From Nitrospiraceae bacterium (GTDB lineage: Bacteria > Nitrospirota > Nitrospiria > Nitrospirales > Nitrospiraceae): 37,221 nt of DNA. The stretch's first letter is position 1. Every line of letters starts with the position of its first letter. A model generated the notes under the pieces. It saw nothing but the letters and a program-made list of their open reading frames with translations, was not told where the DNA came from and searched no databases. Of the stretch, positions 17,251-26,662 are shown piece after piece. The translations under genes were made by a program, and so were the position numbers. The DNA lies in NCBI GenBank assembly GCA_013140715.1, contig JABFSG010000071.1:1-37221 (forward strand), given 5' to 3'.

Positions 17251-18987
17251 TCACGGTTCGAGCCCGATAAGACGGAACGTTTTCTTGAGGATTGCCGAAG
17301 TGTTCGGGGTTTCGAAGAACGACCGAAAGATGTCGTGCACGACGGTCGTATGGGCGGCAAGGTCGGTTTGAAATTGCTTAAGGGCAATCGGTCTATCAGC
17401 TCTGTCATAGCCCATGCGGATGGCGCAACGTTCTAATTCTTTCTGTTGATCCGGGAGCGCATGGGTCTGCAGATCGTGCACCATCTGGAGTTTGTGCTCC
17501 ACGTCTCGGAGAAACTTATAGGCACGTGTCAGAGAAGCCTGTTGTTTTCCCGACAAAATACCGGCCTTCTGAAGCCGCGCCAATGAACCGATGGTTCCCC
17601 GGCCCAGAATCCCCGGCAACCGCCGGCCAGCCAGCACCTGGATGGTTTGGACGAGAAATTCGATTTCCCTGATACCCCCGACACCCAGTTTGACGTTGCG
17701 CTGCTCATGCCCTCGCTCCGCCATCTTCGCATCGATTCGCTCTTTGACCGATCGGACCTCCTCCACGATCGCAAGCCCCTGCTCTGCATTCAATTCTTTT
17801 GAGGCCGGCACCAACACAAATGGCCGTACCATCTTGATGAACGATTTCCCGACTTCCTTTGACCCGGCGACGGGCCAGGCTTTAAGCAAAGCCAATCTCT
17901 CCCACACCTGGCCTCTCGTCCGATAGTATTTGGCGTAGTCCTCGAGCGACCGAGTAAGCTGTCCCACCGTACCTTCTGCGCGCAAGCGGAGGTCCACGCG
18001 ATAGACGTATCCCTCACGAGTCTGTTCAGTCAACGCCTTCGTGAGTTCCCGCGCGAGAATTTCAAAGTATTCTTCATTGGACAGTTTGCGCTGCTGAGGA
18101 CCCTTGGTCTTCGTGTGTCCGGAGGCAGTCGGCCTGGTTGTCCCTTCATGGGATTCACAAACATACAGCACATCGACGTCCGAGCTGTAATTGAGTTCAT
18201 GTCCGCCCAACTTCCCCATCGCAATGACCGTGAAACCGGTCTCCACCCACCGTCCGGCTCGATTCTGATGCATGGGAATGCCGTGGCGGGCCCGTAGATC
18301 TGCATCCACAATGCGATAGGCTGCATCGATAAGGACCGACGCCAGATCCGAGAGGGACGCGGTGGTTTCCACTACATCCCCTAACCGCACAAGATCCCGT
18401 ACGCCGATACGCAACATCTCCCGATGACGGAATCGCCTGAGCAAATCCAGCCTGAGTTCAGTGGCATCGACAGCCTCCAAACTCTGCCGGATCGTCCGCT
18501 CCATCCCTCCCCTGGTCGGTGCGGTGGACAATACATTCTGTTGGGCCAGCCAGTACAAGAGGAGAGGATCGCGGACGAGGGTGAAGGCGAGTGAGTCGCT
18601 GTTTCCGAAAATCGTGCAGACCAAATCCAACATGCGGGGAGCGCTACGCAGATATTCCAACACAGCTGATCGGCTGACTCCGCTTGCGAGCCAACGTTCC
18701 CAGTGGTTTAAGGCCTGGTCCGGATCGGCGGTTCGACCGATGGTCTCGAGCAACGAAGGCAGTATTTCCGCCAACTGGCGTCGCTGGTCCGTATCGCCCG
18801 CCATCGACTGCAGGTTCGCATAGGCATCCTGAATCCGGCGGAGACCATAGGGCTGAAGAATTGTGGCAAGCTGTTCCAGTCCCAGCCCTGACGCCAAGAG
18901 AACGGGGGTCGGGTCCGGACGAGACGCCCACTCGAGTTTTGGAATGGCGCAATAGCGCGGCACCGGCTTCTTGGACTGGTCTGTCAT
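17251..18987 (-). CDS. glnE: Glutamine synthetase adenylyltransferase, N-terminal (deadenylylase-like) half as a separate protein
   Basis: A 578-residue protein with one nucleotidyltransferase domain. The motif AMGKLGGHELNYSSDVDVLYV (256-276; Asp270 and Asp272) is the GlnE catalytic signature. KLGVGGIREIEFLVQ and the helical regulatory segment follow. The N-terminus resembles that of bifunctional GlnE, whose N-terminal half removes AMP from glutamine synthetase. Full GlnE has about 950 residues and two such domains, so here the enzyme is split. The partner is the divergent gene at 19053. A TATAAT lies eight bases upstream of the ATG, implying a very short or absent leader. Confidence 0.85.
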   Translation of the reverse strand: MTDQSKKPVPRYCAIPKLEWASRPDPTPVLLASGLGLEQLATILQPYGLRRIQDAYANLQSMAGDTDQRRQLAEILPSLLETIGRTADPDQALNHWERWLASGVSRSAVLEYLRSAPRMLDLVCTIFGNSDSLAFTLVRDPLLLYWLAQQNVLSTAPTRGGMERTIRQSLEAVDATELRLDLLRRFRHREMLRIGVRDLVRLGDVVETTASLSDLASVLIDAAYRIVDADLRARHGIPMHQNRAGRWVETGFTVIAMGKLGGHELNYSSDVDVLYVCESHEGTTRPTASGHTKTKGPQQRKLSNEEYFEILARELTKALTEQTREGYVYRVDLRLRAEGTVGQLTRSLEDYAKYYRTRGQVWERLALLKAWPVAGSKEVGKSFIKMVRPFVLVPASKELNAEQGLAIVEEVRSVKERIDAKMAERGHEQRNVKLGVGGIREIEFLVQTIQVLAGRRLPGILGRGTIGSLARLQKAGILSGKQQASLTRAYKFLRDVEHKLQMVHDLQTHALPDQQKELERCAIRMGYDRADRPIALKQFQTDLAAHTTVVHDIFRSFFETPNTSAILKKTFRLIGLEP

Positions 18988-18995
18988 GGGCAGGC

Positions 18996-19024
18996 ATTAT
19001 ACTGATACATTGGCGCTCGCACAA
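18996..19024 (-). promoter_or_regulatory. Promoter of the leftward glnE half, near-leaderless
   Basis: On the minus strand TTGTGC (19019-19024) and TATAAT (18996-19001) are 17 bases apart, a good sigma-70 spacing with a perfect -10. The ATG begins at 18987, eight bases after the -10. Transcription should therefore start at or within a base or two of the start codon. Confidence 0.6.
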
Positions 19025-19040
19025 TGAACCTCAGTTCGGT

Positions 19041-19046
19041 TATACT
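19041..19046 (+). promoter_or_regulatory. Candidate -10 element of the rightward glnE half
   Basis: TATACT ends six bases before the ATG at 19053, and no ribosome binding site is visible, so a leaderless transcript is possible. No convincing -35 hexamer is seen at the right distance, which lowers confidence. Confidence 0.4.
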
Positions 19047-19052
19047 CCGAAC

Positions 19053-21326
19053 ATGACGGACGGGCTTGGATCACGCGAGTCGATCATCAAGACTCTGACT
19101 TCCATTTGTCCGGATGTTGACGATGAGATACTCAGGGACTTCGTCTCCCGGATGGATCCCGAGTACTTCGAACGATTCCAACCGGACACAGTCGCACAGC
19201 ATATCCAACTTGCCAGCCGACTCACACCGGGCCACCCCTGCGAATTATCGATACTCGACAAGTATGAAGGGCGATATGAGATCAGTATCGTCGCCTACGA
19301 TTATTTCTCGGAATTCGCCGCCATCTGCGGCGCGCTCTCGGCCTTCGGGCTCAATATCGAAGAAGGACGGGTCTATACCTTTGTGGAAGCCGTGCCTTCC
19401 CCACCGTTGCGCAGAGAAACTCCCTCTGCGACCCGCCGGCCTAAAGGCCGGCCTGGCCTAAGCCGCAAGAAAATTGTCGATGTATTCTTAGTGCATCCCC
19501 TGGAGCGCACAGGCTTTCCCGCCCCACAACACAACGCCCTCAGACAGACGGTCACCGAGATCGTGCAACTGCTGGACACCGGACGCTTCGATGAGGCGCG
19601 TCAACATGTCAACCGCCGGCTCGTCGAACGATTGGACAGGCATCGAAGCGCCTTTACCGGCCTGTTGGATACAGTGAAAATTACCTTCGACAATAGCCAG
19701 TCGCCGACCGATACGATCATGGACATCACATCGGACGATACGCCCGCCTTCCTCTATGCGTTGGCGAACGCGCTGGCCATGCGCAATATCTACATTACCA
19801 AGGCCCAGATCGAATGCGATGGATCCAAACTACACGATCGGTTCTTTGTGAGAAATCGCGATGGGCAGAAACTGCTCGATCCCGCCGATCAGCAACAACT
19901 GCGGCTGACCGCCGTGCTCATCAAACAATTTACCCATGCCTTGACCTGGGCATCCGACCCGGCCAAGGCTCTGGCATCGTTCGACCACTTTCTCGACCTC
20001 ATCGTGGCGGAAATGGGCAAGAAGGGAAAAAATAAGGCGCTCGACTTCATCAGCGACAAGAAAACGTTTCCCTTGCTTGCGCGGCTGCTCGGTGCCAGCG
20101 ACTTCTTGTGGGAAGACTTCCTACGCCGCCAACATAACAACCTCCTTCCCCTGCTCACGGAGTACCGGGATGCGCCTCTGATCAAACCGCAGACGACCCT
20201 CAGGAAAGAGCTCGACCGCGCGGTGGCGCGAGCCAGAACGGACGAAGCGCGAAAAGACGCCTTGAATCGATTCAAAGATAATGAGCTATTCCGAATCGAC
20301 ATGAAACATATCGTCGATGTGTCGCCCAGTTTGACCAATTTCTCCCTGGCCCTCACACAACTCGCCGAAGTCATCATGGCCCGTAGCGTCGTCGACTGCC
20401 AAACAAAGCTGGGCCGGCTCTATGGTCGTCCCCTGCTCCAAAATGGGAAACCCTGCCCCTTTGCGGTGCTGGGGCTTGGAAAATTCGGCGGACGGGAACT
20501 CGGCTATGCGTCGGACATCGAACTCTTGTTTGTCTATGGAGGGGAGGGCGCTACGAACGGCAAGACAAAGCTGGAGAACTCAGAATACTTCGAACGCCTC
20601 GTGCAAGAGCTGCTGCAATGGATCGAGGCTAAGCAGGAAGGCATCTTCCGTGTCGACGTGCGGTTGCGCCCGCATGGAGGGAAGAGCTCGCTGGCCAACG
20701 TATTCGAGGCAGGCCGCGACTATTGCAGTCCAACCGGATCCGCCGCGCCGTTCGAGCGGCAAGCCCTCATCAAACTCCGGCATATTGTCGGCGATGCCAC
20801 ATTGGGCCGGCAGATGGAAGCGCACCGGGACTCCTTTGTCTACGCTAAAGATCCCTGGGACATTCCCGCAGCAGTCGAGCTCCGAAAGCAGCAGCTGAGA
20901 CAGTTCGTTAAGCCGGGGCAGATCAATGTGAAGTATGGCGTAGGAGGATTGATCGACATCGAATATGCCGTGCAGTATCTGCAAGTGATGCATGGGCACG
21001 ACCACCCGAACCTGCGTACGCCGAATACGCTGCAGGCGCTCGCTGGACTGATCAAAGAGGGGTTGGTCTCGCGCACCGATGGAGAGGGCCTCAGGAAAGC
21101 CTACGTCTTCATCCGCATCCTGGTCGACGGATTGCGCATGGTCCGCGGAAATACCAAGGATCTGGTTCTCCCTCCGCCCGACTCTGAAGAGTTCGTCAGC
21201 CTCGCCCGCCGCGTCGGCTATACGACAGACGACTGGCGGGCCTGCGCACGCCATTTACAGGCAGACATCGCTCATCACATGCAGACATCCCAAGTTTTTT
21301 TCTCACAACGGTTCGGCAATCTCTAA
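19053..21326 (+). CDS. ACT-ACT-GlnE fusion: glutamine synthetase adenylyltransferase, C-terminal-like half
   Basis: From the ATG at 19053 the product has 757 residues; the longer frame to 18684 runs antisense through the neighbour. Residues about 75-112 (ISIVAYDYFSEFAAICGAL) and 222-272 (DDTPAFLYALANALAMRNI) look like two ACT domains. Residues 472-495 (VLGLGKFGGRELGYASDIELL) carry a nucleotidyltransferase motif with Asp488 and Glu490, so the usual D-x-D is D-x-E. VKYGVGGLIDIEYAVQYLQ then matches the C-terminal, AMP-adding half of GlnE. ACT domains are typical of GlnD, not GlnE, so this is an unusual build, perhaps sensing an amino acid directly. Confidence 0.8.
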   Translation: MTDGLGSRESIIKTLTSICPDVDDEILRDFVSRMDPEYFERFQPDTVAQHIQLASRLTPGHPCELSILDKYEGRYEISIVAYDYFSEFAAICGALSAFGLNIEEGRVYTFVEAVPSPPLRRETPSATRRPKGRPGLSRKKIVDVFLVHPLERTGFPAPQHNALRQTVTEIVQLLDTGRFDEARQHVNRRLVERLDRHRSAFTGLLDTVKITFDNSQSPTDTIMDITSDDTPAFLYALANALAMRNIYITKAQIECDGSKLHDRFFVRNRDGQKLLDPADQQQLRLTAVLIKQFTHALTWASDPAKALASFDHFLDLIVAEMGKKGKNKALDFISDKKTFPLLARLLGASDFLWEDFLRRQHNNLLPLLTEYRDAPLIKPQTTLRKELDRAVARARTDEARKDALNRFKDNELFRIDMKHIVDVSPSLTNFSLALTQLAEVIMARSVVDCQTKLGRLYGRPLLQNGKPCPFAVLGLGKFGGRELGYASDIELLFVYGGEGATNGKTKLENSEYFERLVQELLQWIEAKQEGIFRVDVRLRPHGGKSSLANVFEAGRDYCSPTGSAAPFERQALIKLRHIVGDATLGRQMEAHRDSFVYAKDPWDIPAAVELRKQQLRQFVKPGQINVKYGVGGLIDIEYAVQYLQVMHGHDHPNLRTPNTLQALAGLIKEGLVSRTDGEGLRKAYVFIRILVDGLRMVRGNTKDLVLPPPDSEEFVSLARRVGYTTDDWRACARHLQADIAHHMQTSQVFFSQRFGNL

Positions 21327-21410
21327 CACAGGACACCCGCGCGCGACGAGCGGGAAAGACGAGATGGGCCGGACGAGCCCGTTTCGCGCGCCCCCCATCC
21401 CCTGTGATTA
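21327..21410 (+). repeat. GC-rich gene-end hairpin after the ACT-GlnE gene
   Basis: Directly after the TAA stop, CACAGG pairs with CCTGTG (about 21404-21409). CGCGCGCGA pairs with TCGCGCGC, and the centre has GACGAGCGGG and GACGAGCCCG words. The layout (stop codon, unique outer arm, GC-rich inner core) is like the purine-cluster repeats, but the core differs. The remaining 21411-21569 shows no feature I can support. Confidence 0.5.
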
Positions 21411-21569
21411 TCCTGCGATCTGCACTCGTGCCGTCCCAGGCGTCCAGTTTAGTGAACTTCCCGCGCGCCCACAGCGGCGAATCCACGATTACGAAAAACA
21501 CGCTCATAGACAACAGGGGTCGGCAGAGAAATTCACGACTCTTTGCGTACCTGCTTACCCATAGGCATT

Positions 21570-24500
21570 TCAATCTTCCTGAATGACAAGCAGCATCTGC
21601 CCGGCGGATACGTTCCCACGCTCCTTACAAAATATCTGCCGCACTGTGCCGTTGACCGGCGCATCCACCGAAATTTCCATCTTCATCGATTCCACAATCA
21701 GCAGAGGATTTCCCGCCTTGACGTGCTGCTCCGGCTTGACGAGCAGCTTCCACACCGTACCGGTCACGTGCGCGGTAACGACGCACACCCCCTCCGGCAG
21801 ATCCAGTTCGCTCTGCGCATCCGACTCGTCGAGCGTGACTTCACTCACATACTCTGCTTGACCCTTCTGCTTCCAGCGTTCGCGCTCGGCTTCGAATGCG
21901 ACTTGTTGCCCGGTTTTGAATGCGGTGATTGCCGCCGCATTCTGTCGCAGGAAGGTGTTGTACTGTTTCAAACTGAACGTGGTTTCTTCGACGCGCAGCT
22001 TAAAGCTCCCGGCGATAAAATCTTTACGCAGTTGGAGCAACTCACTCTCGCTCACCGGATAGAAACGGATCTGATCGAAAAAGCGCAGGAGCCACGGCTT
22101 CCCATCCTTGAAATCCGCGGTCTGGCGATACCGGTTCCACATCTGCACCGTGCGTCCGACGAACTGGTACCCGCCGGGGCCTTCCATGCCATACACGCAG
22201 AGATAGGCTCCGCCTATTCCCACCGCATTTTCAGGCGTCCAGGTGCGCGCCGGATTGTACTTGGTGGTGACGAGACGGTGGCGTGGATCGACCGGGGTCG
22301 CCACCGGCGCGCCCAGGTACACGTCGCCCAGTCCCAGCACGAGATAGCTGGCCTCGAACAGGATGCGCTGCACCGTTTCGATGCTGTTCAGTCCGTTGAT
22401 GCGGCGGATAAATTCGATATTACTGGGGCACCAGGGCGCATCGTTGCGCACCGACTGCATGTACTTCTCGATCGCCAGCCGCGTCGCCCCGTCGTTCCAT
22501 GACAACGGCAGATGCACAATGCGCGTCGGCACTTCCATTTCCTCGATGGCGGGGAGGGTCTGTTCCGCAGCGATGAGTATGTCGAGCAATGTGGCGCGCG
22601 GCAGCAGGCGCGAATCGAAATGGATTTGCAGCGAACGGATGCCCGGCGTCAGATCGATGATCCCTTTCAGGCGGCCTTCATCGATGGCTCGCTGGACCCA
22701 TTCCGTCAGCGCATGGATGCGGAAGCGCAGGTTGAGATCGAGGACCGGCGGGCCATACTCGATCAGCAAATTCTTGTCGCCAGACTGGCGATACACGACT
22801 TGCATCTGCCGGGAGCTTTCCAGAATGTTATGCAGGATGGGGCTGCCCATGCTCTGCGCGTGGGACTGGGTCTGCAGAACTTTCGACGGTTGGAGATCCC
22901 TGATCGTTTCGTCCTGCGACTGTTCCAACTCCAGCGCCTGTTCCGCCGACATCCAGCGGAAGTGCAGTCGATCGCCCGGTTTGAGTTGCCCCATCTTCCA
23001 TAACTCCGCCGCCACGATGGTTGCAGGACAGACGAAGCCGCCGAGGCTCGGTCCATCTGGCCCGAGTATCACCGGCATGTCGCCGGTGAAGTCCACTGCG
23101 CCGATCGCGTACGCATTGTCGTGGATGTTGGAGGGGTGCAATCCCGCCTCGCCGCCATCGCTGCGCGCCCATTTCGGCTTCGGGCCGATCAGGCGTACGC
23201 CGGTGCGGCTGGAGTTGTGATGGACTTCCCAGTCGGTGGCAAAGAATTGCTGAATATCGGCTTCGGTAAAAAAGTCCGGCGCCCCGTGGGGGCCGTACAG
23301 GACACCGATTTCCCAGTGGTCGGTATAGTGCGGAATCAGTTCTTGCGGCAGGGTGCGGCCGGGATGGTTCTGCGCTGCGCCGATGTGCAGGATGTCGCCG
23401 TTACGCAGGGCGCGTCCGGCATGTCCGCCGAAGAGGCCGAGGGTAAAGGTGGCTGCGCTGCCCAGATAGGTTGGTACCTGAAATCCTCCCTGTACTGCCA
23501 GGTAGGCTCGGCAGCCGTGGCTTTTGATCCGCCCGAACTGGAGCAGCGAGCCGGCCTTGACGGCATGCGATTGCCACTGCACCAATGGTTCGCTGTCCAG
23601 GCGCACGTCGATCGGCGCGCCGGTCACGGCAATCACGCTGTCGCAGTTGAACCGAAGGGTCGGACCGATCACGGTGATTTCGAGCCCGGCCATATCTTCT
23701 GCGTTGTCCACCAGGCGATTGGCCAAACGGAATGCCAGACCGTCCATCGGTCCGGATGGCGGTACACCGACATGCCAGTAGCCGAGCCGCCCCGGAAAAT
23801 CCTGGACCGTGGTCTGCACACCTGATTGAATCACCTCGATGGTATGGGCCAGGTAATGGAAGCCGTTCAGGAAGCTCGTGGTGTGCCGGCCGCGATGGAA
23901 TACCGTGCTGCGCAAGACCTGCTTGAGATAATTCAGATTGGTTTCGATGCCGTGGAGCGCGGTCGCATCGAGTGCGGCGGTCAAATTCGCGATGGCCTGT
24001 TCGCGGTCTGCCGCATGCACGATGATCTTGGCCAGCATCGGGTCATAGAACGGAGAGACCTCGATGCCGCGTCCCACCCAGGTTTCGACGCGTGCGGTAG
24101 CCGGGAGTTCCACTGCTGTCAGTGTGCCGCAGGAAGGTTGAAACTCTTTGGCCGGATTTTCGGCATACAGGCGCGCCTGTATGGCATGACCGCGTGGCTC
24201 GATGGTGAATGAATCCAGCGGCGGCAGGTCTCCGGACGCCTGGCGCACCATCCACTCCACCAGATCGATGCCGGTGACTTCTTCGGTGACACCGTGCTCG
24301 ACTTGCAGCCGCGTGTTGACTTCGAGGAAATAGAACTCACCGGTGGATGCATCGACAATGTATTCCACCGTGCCGGCCGATTGGTAGTTGACCGCCTTGC
24401 CCAGGCGCACAGCGGTCTGCAACAGAGCCTGGCGTAATTGGGGAGTCAGATTGGTCGCCGGCGTTTCTTCGATGACTTTTTGGTTACGCCGTTGTACCGA

Positions 24501-25184
24501 ACAGTCGCGTTCTCCCAGCGCGATGACCCCGCCGGCGCCGTCGCCGAATATCTGTACCTCGATATGGCGGGCATTCTCGACAAACTTTTCCAGGAATAGG
24601 CCGGCGTCCTTGAAGTTGTTCTGTGCCAGGTATTTCACCGACTCGTAGGCGCCGGTCAATTCATCCCTGTTCCAGCACACACGCATGCCGATGCCGCCGC
24701 CGCCGGCGGTGCTTTTCAGCATGAGCGGATACCCGATCTGCGCCGCTTCGTGCAGCGCCTGATCTACGCTCTCCAGCAAGCCGGTTCCGGGAAGTAACGG
24801 CGCCTGATTGTGCAGGGCCAGGGTGCGCGCCGTATGCTTCAACCCGAAGGCTCGCATCTGCTGCGGGCTGGGGCCGATGAACCGTATGCCTTCGGACGCG
24901 CACTGTTCGGCGAACTCCGCGTTCTCGCTCAGAAAACCGTAGCCGGGATGGATGGCGTGCGCACCGCTGTGCCGCGCGACCTGTAGGATTTTGTCGGCGC
25001 GCAGATAACTGTCCGACGCGACTCCGCTCCCGATGCTGTGGGCTTCGTCGGCTTCCGCGACATGCCGCGACCATGCATCGGCTTCGGTATACACTGCGAC
25101 GCTCTTCACTCCGATACGGCGCAATGTGCGGATGATGCGGCAGGCGATGGCGCCGCGATTGGCAATCAGTACTTTCTCGAACAT
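21570..25184 (-). CDS. Biotin-dependent guanidine carboxylase (urea carboxylase family)
   Basis: A 1204-residue three-part enzyme. Residues about 1-450 are biotin carboxylase ([20 protein letters not shown] at the start, GGGGIGMRV, and [17 protein letters not shown]). The middle matches the KipA/KipI-type carboxyltransferase domains ([18 protein letters not shown] type motif, [11 protein letters not shown]). The C-terminus has a biotinyl domain with ESMKMEIS. It was long called urea carboxylase. With two DUF1989 proteins, a permease and a guanidine riboswitch upstream, guanidine to carboxyguanidine is the likely reaction. No allophanate hydrolase domain or gene is present. Confidence 0.88.
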   Translation of the reverse strand: MFEKVLIANRGAIACRIIRTLRRIGVKSVAVYTEADAWSRHVAEADEAHSIGSGVASDSYLRADKILQVARHSGAHAIHPGYGFLSENAEFAEQCASEGIRFIGPSPQQMRAFGLKHTARTLALHNQAPLLPGTGLLESVDQALHEAAQIGYPLMLKSTAGGGGIGMRVCWNRDELTGAYESVKYLAQNNFKDAGLFLEKFVENARHIEVQIFGDGAGGVIALGERDCSVQRRNQKVIEETPATNLTPQLRQALLQTAVRLGKAVNYQSAGTVEYIVDASTGEFYFLEVNTRLQVEHGVTEEVTGIDLVEWMVRQASGDLPPLDSFTIEPRGHAIQARLYAENPAKEFQPSCGTLTAVELPATARVETWVGRGIEVSPFYDPMLAKIIVHAADREQAIANLTAALDATALHGIETNLNYLKQVLRSTVFHRGRHTTSFLNGFHYLAHTIEVIQSGVQTTVQDFPGRLGYWHVGVPPSGPMDGLAFRLANRLVDNAEDMAGLEITVIGPTLRFNCDSVIAVTGAPIDVRLDSEPLVQWQSHAVKAGSLLQFGRIKSHGCRAYLAVQGGFQVPTYLGSAATFTLGLFGGHAGRALRNGDILHIGAAQNHPGRTLPQELIPHYTDHWEIGVLYGPHGAPDFFTEADIQQFFATDWEVHHNSSRTGVRLIGPKPKWARSDGGEAGLHPSNIHDNAYAIGAVDFTGDMPVILGPDGPSLGGFVCPATIVAAELWKMGQLKPGDRLHFRWMSAEQALELEQSQDETIRDLQPSKVLQTQSHAQSMGSPILHNILESSRQMQVVYRQSGDKNLLIEYGPPVLDLNLRFRIHALTEWVQRAIDEGRLKGIIDLTPGIRSLQIHFDSRLLPRATLLDILIAAEQTLPAIEEMEVPTRIVHLPLSWNDGATRLAIEKYMQSVRNDAPWCPSNIEFIRRINGLNSIETVQRILFEASYLVLGLGDVYLGAPVATPVDPRHRLVTTKYNPARTWTPENAVGIGGAYLCVYGMEGPGGYQFVGRTVQMWNRYRQTADFKDGKPWLLRFFDQIRFYPVSESELLQLRKDFIAGSFKLRVEETTFSLKQYNTFLRQNAAAITAFKTGQQVAFEAERERWKQKGQAEYVSEVTLDESDAQSELDLPEGVCVVTAHVTGTVWKLLVKPEQHVKAGNPLLIVESMKMEISVDAPVNGTVRQIFCKERGNVSAGQMLLVIQED

Positions 25185-25236
25185 GACCGGCCTCCTGTTG
25201 CGTTCCGTCCGACGAGAGGCAGACCTCCTACCGGGA

Positions 25237-25908
25237 TTATGTGTCAGCAGGATTCCATATCAGCAAGCGAATCGGCGTGGGGTTATAAGCATTGCACGGG
25301 TTGTTCAATTGTGGGCAGTTCGAAATTAACACGACGACGTCCATCTCGGCCCGCATCTCGACATACTTGCCCGGCGCCGACACACCGTCTACAAATTCCA
25401 ACCCGCCGCTCTCCGTCACCGGGACGTTCATGAAGAAATTGATGTTGCTGGGCAGATCGCGCTTGCTCATGCCGAGTTGTTCACAGACCGGTTCATGCGC
25501 CAGCGCATGCAGGAAACTGTCTCGACAGCTGTGCATGGGATATGTGTCCAGCGCGTACCGTACGGTGTTGCTCTCCGCTGCGCAGGCGCCGCCCAGCGTA
25601 TCATGCCGGCCGCAGGTATCTGCGACGATGGTGAGCATGACATTGCCGAAATTTGAATAGAGCTTGCTGCCGGTGGTCAGATAGAGCCTGTTCTGCCGGC
25701 GGATCGTATCGGTGGCGCTGTAGCGTTCCAGCGCGCGGGAGGCGTTGTAGAACAGCGTATCCACCGCCTGATTTCCTTCCAGATCGACGATGCGGAATAC
25801 TTGCCCTTTCTTCACCGGCTTGGCCCAGGGCTCGCCCGCCTGGCAGATCTCATCCACGACGGCGAGGTGTGGATCAAGCTTGCTGACGACGAGATCTTGC
25901 GCGCTCAT
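25237..25908 (-). CDS. Carboxyguanidine deiminase subunit (DUF1989, urea carboxylase-associated)
   Basis: A 223-residue DUF1989-family protein. Motifs are [66 protein letters not shown] and [10 protein letters not shown]. The Cys/His-rich TCGRHDT segment likely binds metal. In the guanidine pathway two such subunits form the enzyme that removes ammonia from carboxyguanidine to give allophanate. Its start overlaps the stop of the related upstream gene by four bases, so a heteromer is likely. Which subunit is CgdA or CgdB I do not decide. Confidence 0.85.
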   Translation of the reverse strand: MSAQDLVVSKLDPHLAVVDEICQAGEPWAKPVKKGQVFRIVDLEGNQAVDTLFYNASRALERYSATDTIRRQNRLYLTTGSKLYSNFGNVMLTIVADTCGRHDTLGGACAAESNTVRYALDTYPMHSCRDSFLHALAHEPVCEQLGMSKRDLPSNINFFMNVPVTESGGLEFVDGVSAPGKYVEMRAEMDVVVLISNCPQLNNPCNAYNPTPIRLLIWNPADT

Positions 25909-26636
25909 GCGACACCTCTACCGCAGGCGTACAGACGTCTGGTGTTGTGCAGACCGCGCATGTTTTCGGCGATACGCGCACACTCCGCGGCTGCTCCAGG
26001 CGTCGTGGCGCTCGCTGCCAGGCCGACTGCTCCCGGTCGATAGGTGTCTGCCGGATCGAGCGGATGCGGCGCAGCGGACAGCACCATCAGTGTGTCCATC
26101 TCGAAACTCAAATCGACATAACTGCCCGCCTTGCTGTTGCCGATATGGAAGACGAGTTTGCCGGATGCCGTGGCGGTCACCTTGCTGAAAAAATTGATGT
26201 TGGACACGACATCGCGCATGCCCAGGCCCCATTTACCGAGCTCGATCAGCATCCCGTCCAGCCCGCTGCGAAACATACTATTGCGGTGTTCTTGATACCG
26301 GGCGACCCCGTATTGCTGCCGTATCAGTTCGGCATCGCTCACACCGCAGACCGTGTCGTGCCAGCCTGTGGTATCCGCGGCGATGTAACAGAAGATCCGC
26401 CCCATATCGGAATAGCAGGCATGTCCCTTGGTCAGCCGGAATGTATGTTGCGACTTCAGCGTGTCCGCCATATTGTAGCGCTCCAGCCTCTCGTCCTGAT
26501 TGTAAAACAGCACTGCAGCATTGGCCCCGCCATCCACGTCCGTCAGGCGCAGGGTTGTGCCGCGACGCACAAGACCGGACCAATGACAGCCTCCGGGGAT
26601 ACGCTCTTCCCATCTCTCTGTGTGTTGCTGCTCCAT
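25905..26636 (-). CDS. Carboxyguanidine deiminase subunit (DUF1989, urea carboxylase-associated), paralogue
   Basis: The ATG at 26634-26636, six bases after GAGGAG, gives 243 residues. The frame to 27038 overlaps the permease and is rejected. It shares the DUF1989 layout with its neighbour: [70 protein letters not shown] and [18 protein letters not shown]. In place of TCGRHDT it has TTGWHDT, so one metal-ligand Cys is absent and the subunits may not be equivalent. It lies between the permease (26 bp) and the second subunit (4-bp overlap). Confidence 0.85.
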   Translation of the reverse strand: MEQQHTERWEERIPGGCHWSGLVRRGTTLRLTDVDGGANAAVLFYNQDERLERYNMADTLKSQHTFRLTKGHACYSDMGRIFCYIAADTTGWHDTVCGVSDAELIRQQYGVARYQEHRNSMFRSGLDGMLIELGKWGLGMRDVVSNINFFSKVTATASGKLVFHIGNSKAGSYVDLSFEMDTLMVLSAAPHPLDPADTYRPGAVGLAASATTPGAAAECARIAENMRGLHNTRRLYACGRGVA

Positions 26637-26662
26637 GTTGTGCTCCTCGTCAAAAAATACGT

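Noticed and set aside
18684-19052. N-terminal extension of the ACT-GlnE frame
   Set aside because: It is antisense to the start of the divergent glnE half and shows no family resemblance.
21196-21573. Minus-strand 125-aa frame between the ACT-GlnE gene and the carboxylase
   Set aside because: Mostly antisense to the ACT-GlnE gene and its gene-end hairpin; no recognisable domain.
22363-23220. Plus-strand frames opposite the guanidine carboxylase
   Set aside because: Antisense shadows of a clearly recognisable 1204-aa enzyme; no motifs of their own.
21570-25184. Urea amidolyase (urea carboxylase plus allophanate hydrolase) as the function
   Set aside because: No allophanate hydrolase amidase part is present, and a guanidine-I riboswitch and DUF1989 pair point to guanidine.
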